From JAQVCM01 sp040403095 (GTDB taxonomy: Bacteria > Bacteroidota > Bacteroidia > Flavobacteriales_D > Crocinitomicaceae): DNA of 64,000 bases. The stretch is from positions 40,264-104,263 of the forward strand of contig JBBALI010000009.1 of assembly GCA_040403095.1 (NCBI GenBank). The letters run 5' to 3'. Shown here piece by piece: positions 62,566 to 64,000 of this stretch. The stretch's first letter is position 1. Every line of letters starts with the position of its first letter. Below the pieces are notes generated by a model. The model was not told the DNA's origin, made no database searches, and saw only the letters and a program-made list of their open reading frames with translations. The position numbers and the translations under genes were made by a program.

Positions 62566-64000
62566 ATGTCAAAATTTTCTTTAGGCTTTATTTTGCTGAT
62601 AGTCAATCTTCATGTTCACTGTCAGATTGTCTTTGATAAGCAGTATTATCAATCAACGATAAGTAGCGAAAATAATATTAAACGTTGCAATAGTGTGATT
62701 CAAACATCAGAGGGAGGATATTTAGCCTGCGGAGTAGGAAATATGGGATGGAAAATGTCGGCTTTAAAACTTGATAATCAAGGAGACACCATTTGGAACT
62801 TTGTTGCAGATTATGGTATTAATGGTAGCGACTATTTGTTAACAGTGATAGAAACCATTGATGGAAACTTTGTTGTTGGTGGCTATTCTGCCAATGCTGT
62901 TACAAATCGCTCATCAGCAATTGTAATAAAGCTAAATAAAAATTCGGGTGATACAATTTGGACAAGTTTATCAAGTCTTCCTAATCATGCTGACAGATGC
63001 TATTCTATTAAACAAACATCTGATAATGGTTATATATTTAGCGGGTTAAGATACAATAGGGATAGTTTAGGCACTGTAACTGATAACGATGTTCTTCTTG
63101 TAAAAATTGACAGTTTGGGAATAAAAGAATGGGAAAAAATATTTGGAAATAGTGGTTATGAAGCTGGATTATCTGTTGAAATTACAAATGAGGGAGGCTA
63201 CATGATTTTTGGTTTTACTGATTCTTTCGGTTTGGGTTATGAAGACTTCAATTTAATTAAAACAGATGCAAATGGGGATCTTTTATGGCAAAAAACGTTT
63301 GGTACACAATACCATGAATATGGCAATGGAATATTTAAATTGCAAAATGGAGATTATATAATAGCTGGCAGTTCTAGAATCAGTTCAGATTCTGCTGTTG
63401 CTTGTGCAATCAAAATAAACGCTGAGGGCACTGAAATTTGGAACAGACGATATCCTGGTACCATAAAAAACATGGAGTTTACAGTAGTCAAACAACTTTC
63501 CAATGGAGAATTAATTGTTTGTGGAGATGAACAAGGTGATACATTGAACAATTCATATTATGGCATCCTTAAATCATTGGATTTACAAAATGGAAATATT
63601 ATTTGGGAGCGGCAATACCATCTTTTTGAAGATGATTCAACGCAACATTATTTTTACAGCATGGACACTTGCAGCGATGGCGGTTTGGTAATGGGTGGTA
63701 TGATTATCGATAGGCGTGGTATCAATTCCATTGTAGGTAATTCTTATTGGGTGGTAAAAACCGATTGCGCAGGCAATGAATATGTTTGGGACAATGATGC
63801 CTGCCCCAAATTTGTTGGTTTAGAAGAAATTGAAAAAGATGCGCTTTTCAACCTCTACCCAAACCCATCCATAGGCGCAGTAACTTTAGATTGCGTCATC
63901 CCGCAAAACGCCAGAAATCAAAGTATTTCTTTCTACGACGCCACAGGAAAATTGGTGCAGAAAGTAGATTTTACTGGCGAAGGACAAATTCAGTTGAATA
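62566..64000 (+). CDS. paralogue of the T9SS propeller-like protein, partial at right edge
   Basis: The open frame from ATG 62566 runs to the end of the window (478 codons) and would continue. Signal peptide (LGFILLIVNLHVHCQ), the same repeats as the 60401 gene, and then the sorting domain. The first ~1 kb is clearly diverged, but from ~63605 to the end the DNA looks identical to 61441-61836. The gene is therefore intact as far as seen and a tandem paralogue. Confidence 0.85.
   Translation, partial: MSKFSLGFILLIVNLHVHCQIVFDKQYYQSTISSENNIKRCNSVIQTSEGGYLACGVGNMGWKMSALKLDNQGDTIWNFVADYGINGSDYLLTVIETIDGNFVVGGYSANAVTNRSSAIVIKLNKNSGDTIWTSLSSLPNHADRCYSIKQTSDNGYIFSGLRYNRDSLGTVTDNDVLLVKIDSLGIKEWEKIFGNSGYEAGLSVEITNEGGYMIFGFTDSFGLGYEDFNLIKTDANGDLLWQKTFGTQYHEYGNGIFKLQNGDYIIAGSSRISSDSAVACAIKINAEGTEIWNRRYPGTIKNMEFTVVKQLSNGELIVCGDEQGDTLNNSYYGILKSLDLQNGNIIWERQYHLFEDDSTQHYFYSMDTCSDGGLVMGGMIIDRRGINSIVGNSYWVVKTDCAGNEYVWDNDACPKFVGLEEIEKDALFNLYPNPSIGAVTLDCVIPQNARNQSISFYDATGKLVQKVDFTGEGQIQLN

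Noticed and set aside
1..64000. tRNA and rRNA genes
   Set aside because: I looked for cloverleaf-type sequence and rRNA landmarks in the gaps and saw none.

Overview
The window looks like a chromosome segment of a Bacteroidota, most likely Flavobacteriales (Crocinitomicaceae-like; genus not resolvable by eye). The reasons are several large secreted proteins with type IX secretion (T9SS) type A sorting domains, a LytTR regulator with a TPR sensor kinase, lipoprotein and gliding-clade style outer-membrane genes, a Bacteroidota-type leucyl-tRNA synthetase, and promoters of the TAnnTTTG type placed before genes.

Layout. 1-9 kb: core genes (end of a TIGR01777-type epimerase, a lipoprotein hydrolase, rsmA, a DUF4286 gene, a LytTR regulator with its TPR histidine kinase, and leuS). 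9.0-9.6 kb: a tandem, palindrome-rich non-coding repeat. 9.7-17.8 kb: two secreted T9SS proteins (one adhesin-like, one trypsin-like protease) around an SDR gene and an OmpA-like gene. 18-20.7 kb: an OmpR-type regulator, a dCMP deaminase and an S41 protease in an overlapping operon. 39-54.6 kb: core genes again (deoC, two aldehyde dehydrogenases, a large outer-membrane protein, dxs, metF, yicC-gmk-nadD), with a four-helix-bundle gene inserted between inverted repeats. 54.8-64 kb: T9SS surface proteins with a recent tandem duplication that runs off the right edge.

The striking part is 20.7-39.1 kb. More than 25 small genes, nearly all of unknown function, all lie on the + strand. They are separated by about eleven copies of a near-constant ~106-bp repeat plus at least two other spacer families. 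Each repeat carries its own Bacteroidota promoter (TTTG-N22-TATATTTG), a GCGT/ACGC hairpin, a second folded palindrome (TTGCGC...GCGCAA around AACC-GAATT-GGTT) and often a GTTAnnnGC-like end just before the next start codon. The cargo includes two toxin-antitoxin pairs (HigBA-like, and MNT-HEPN with a frameshifted toxin), lipoproteins, an archaemetzincin, a YwqK/MORN protein and immunity-like proteins with shared terminal tags. This is the organisation of an integron-like gene-cassette array, but with promoter-bearing recombination-site-like spacers and no integrase in view. I regard it as the best candidate for an undescribed system here. The mechanism is inference; the repeats and gene layout are seen directly.
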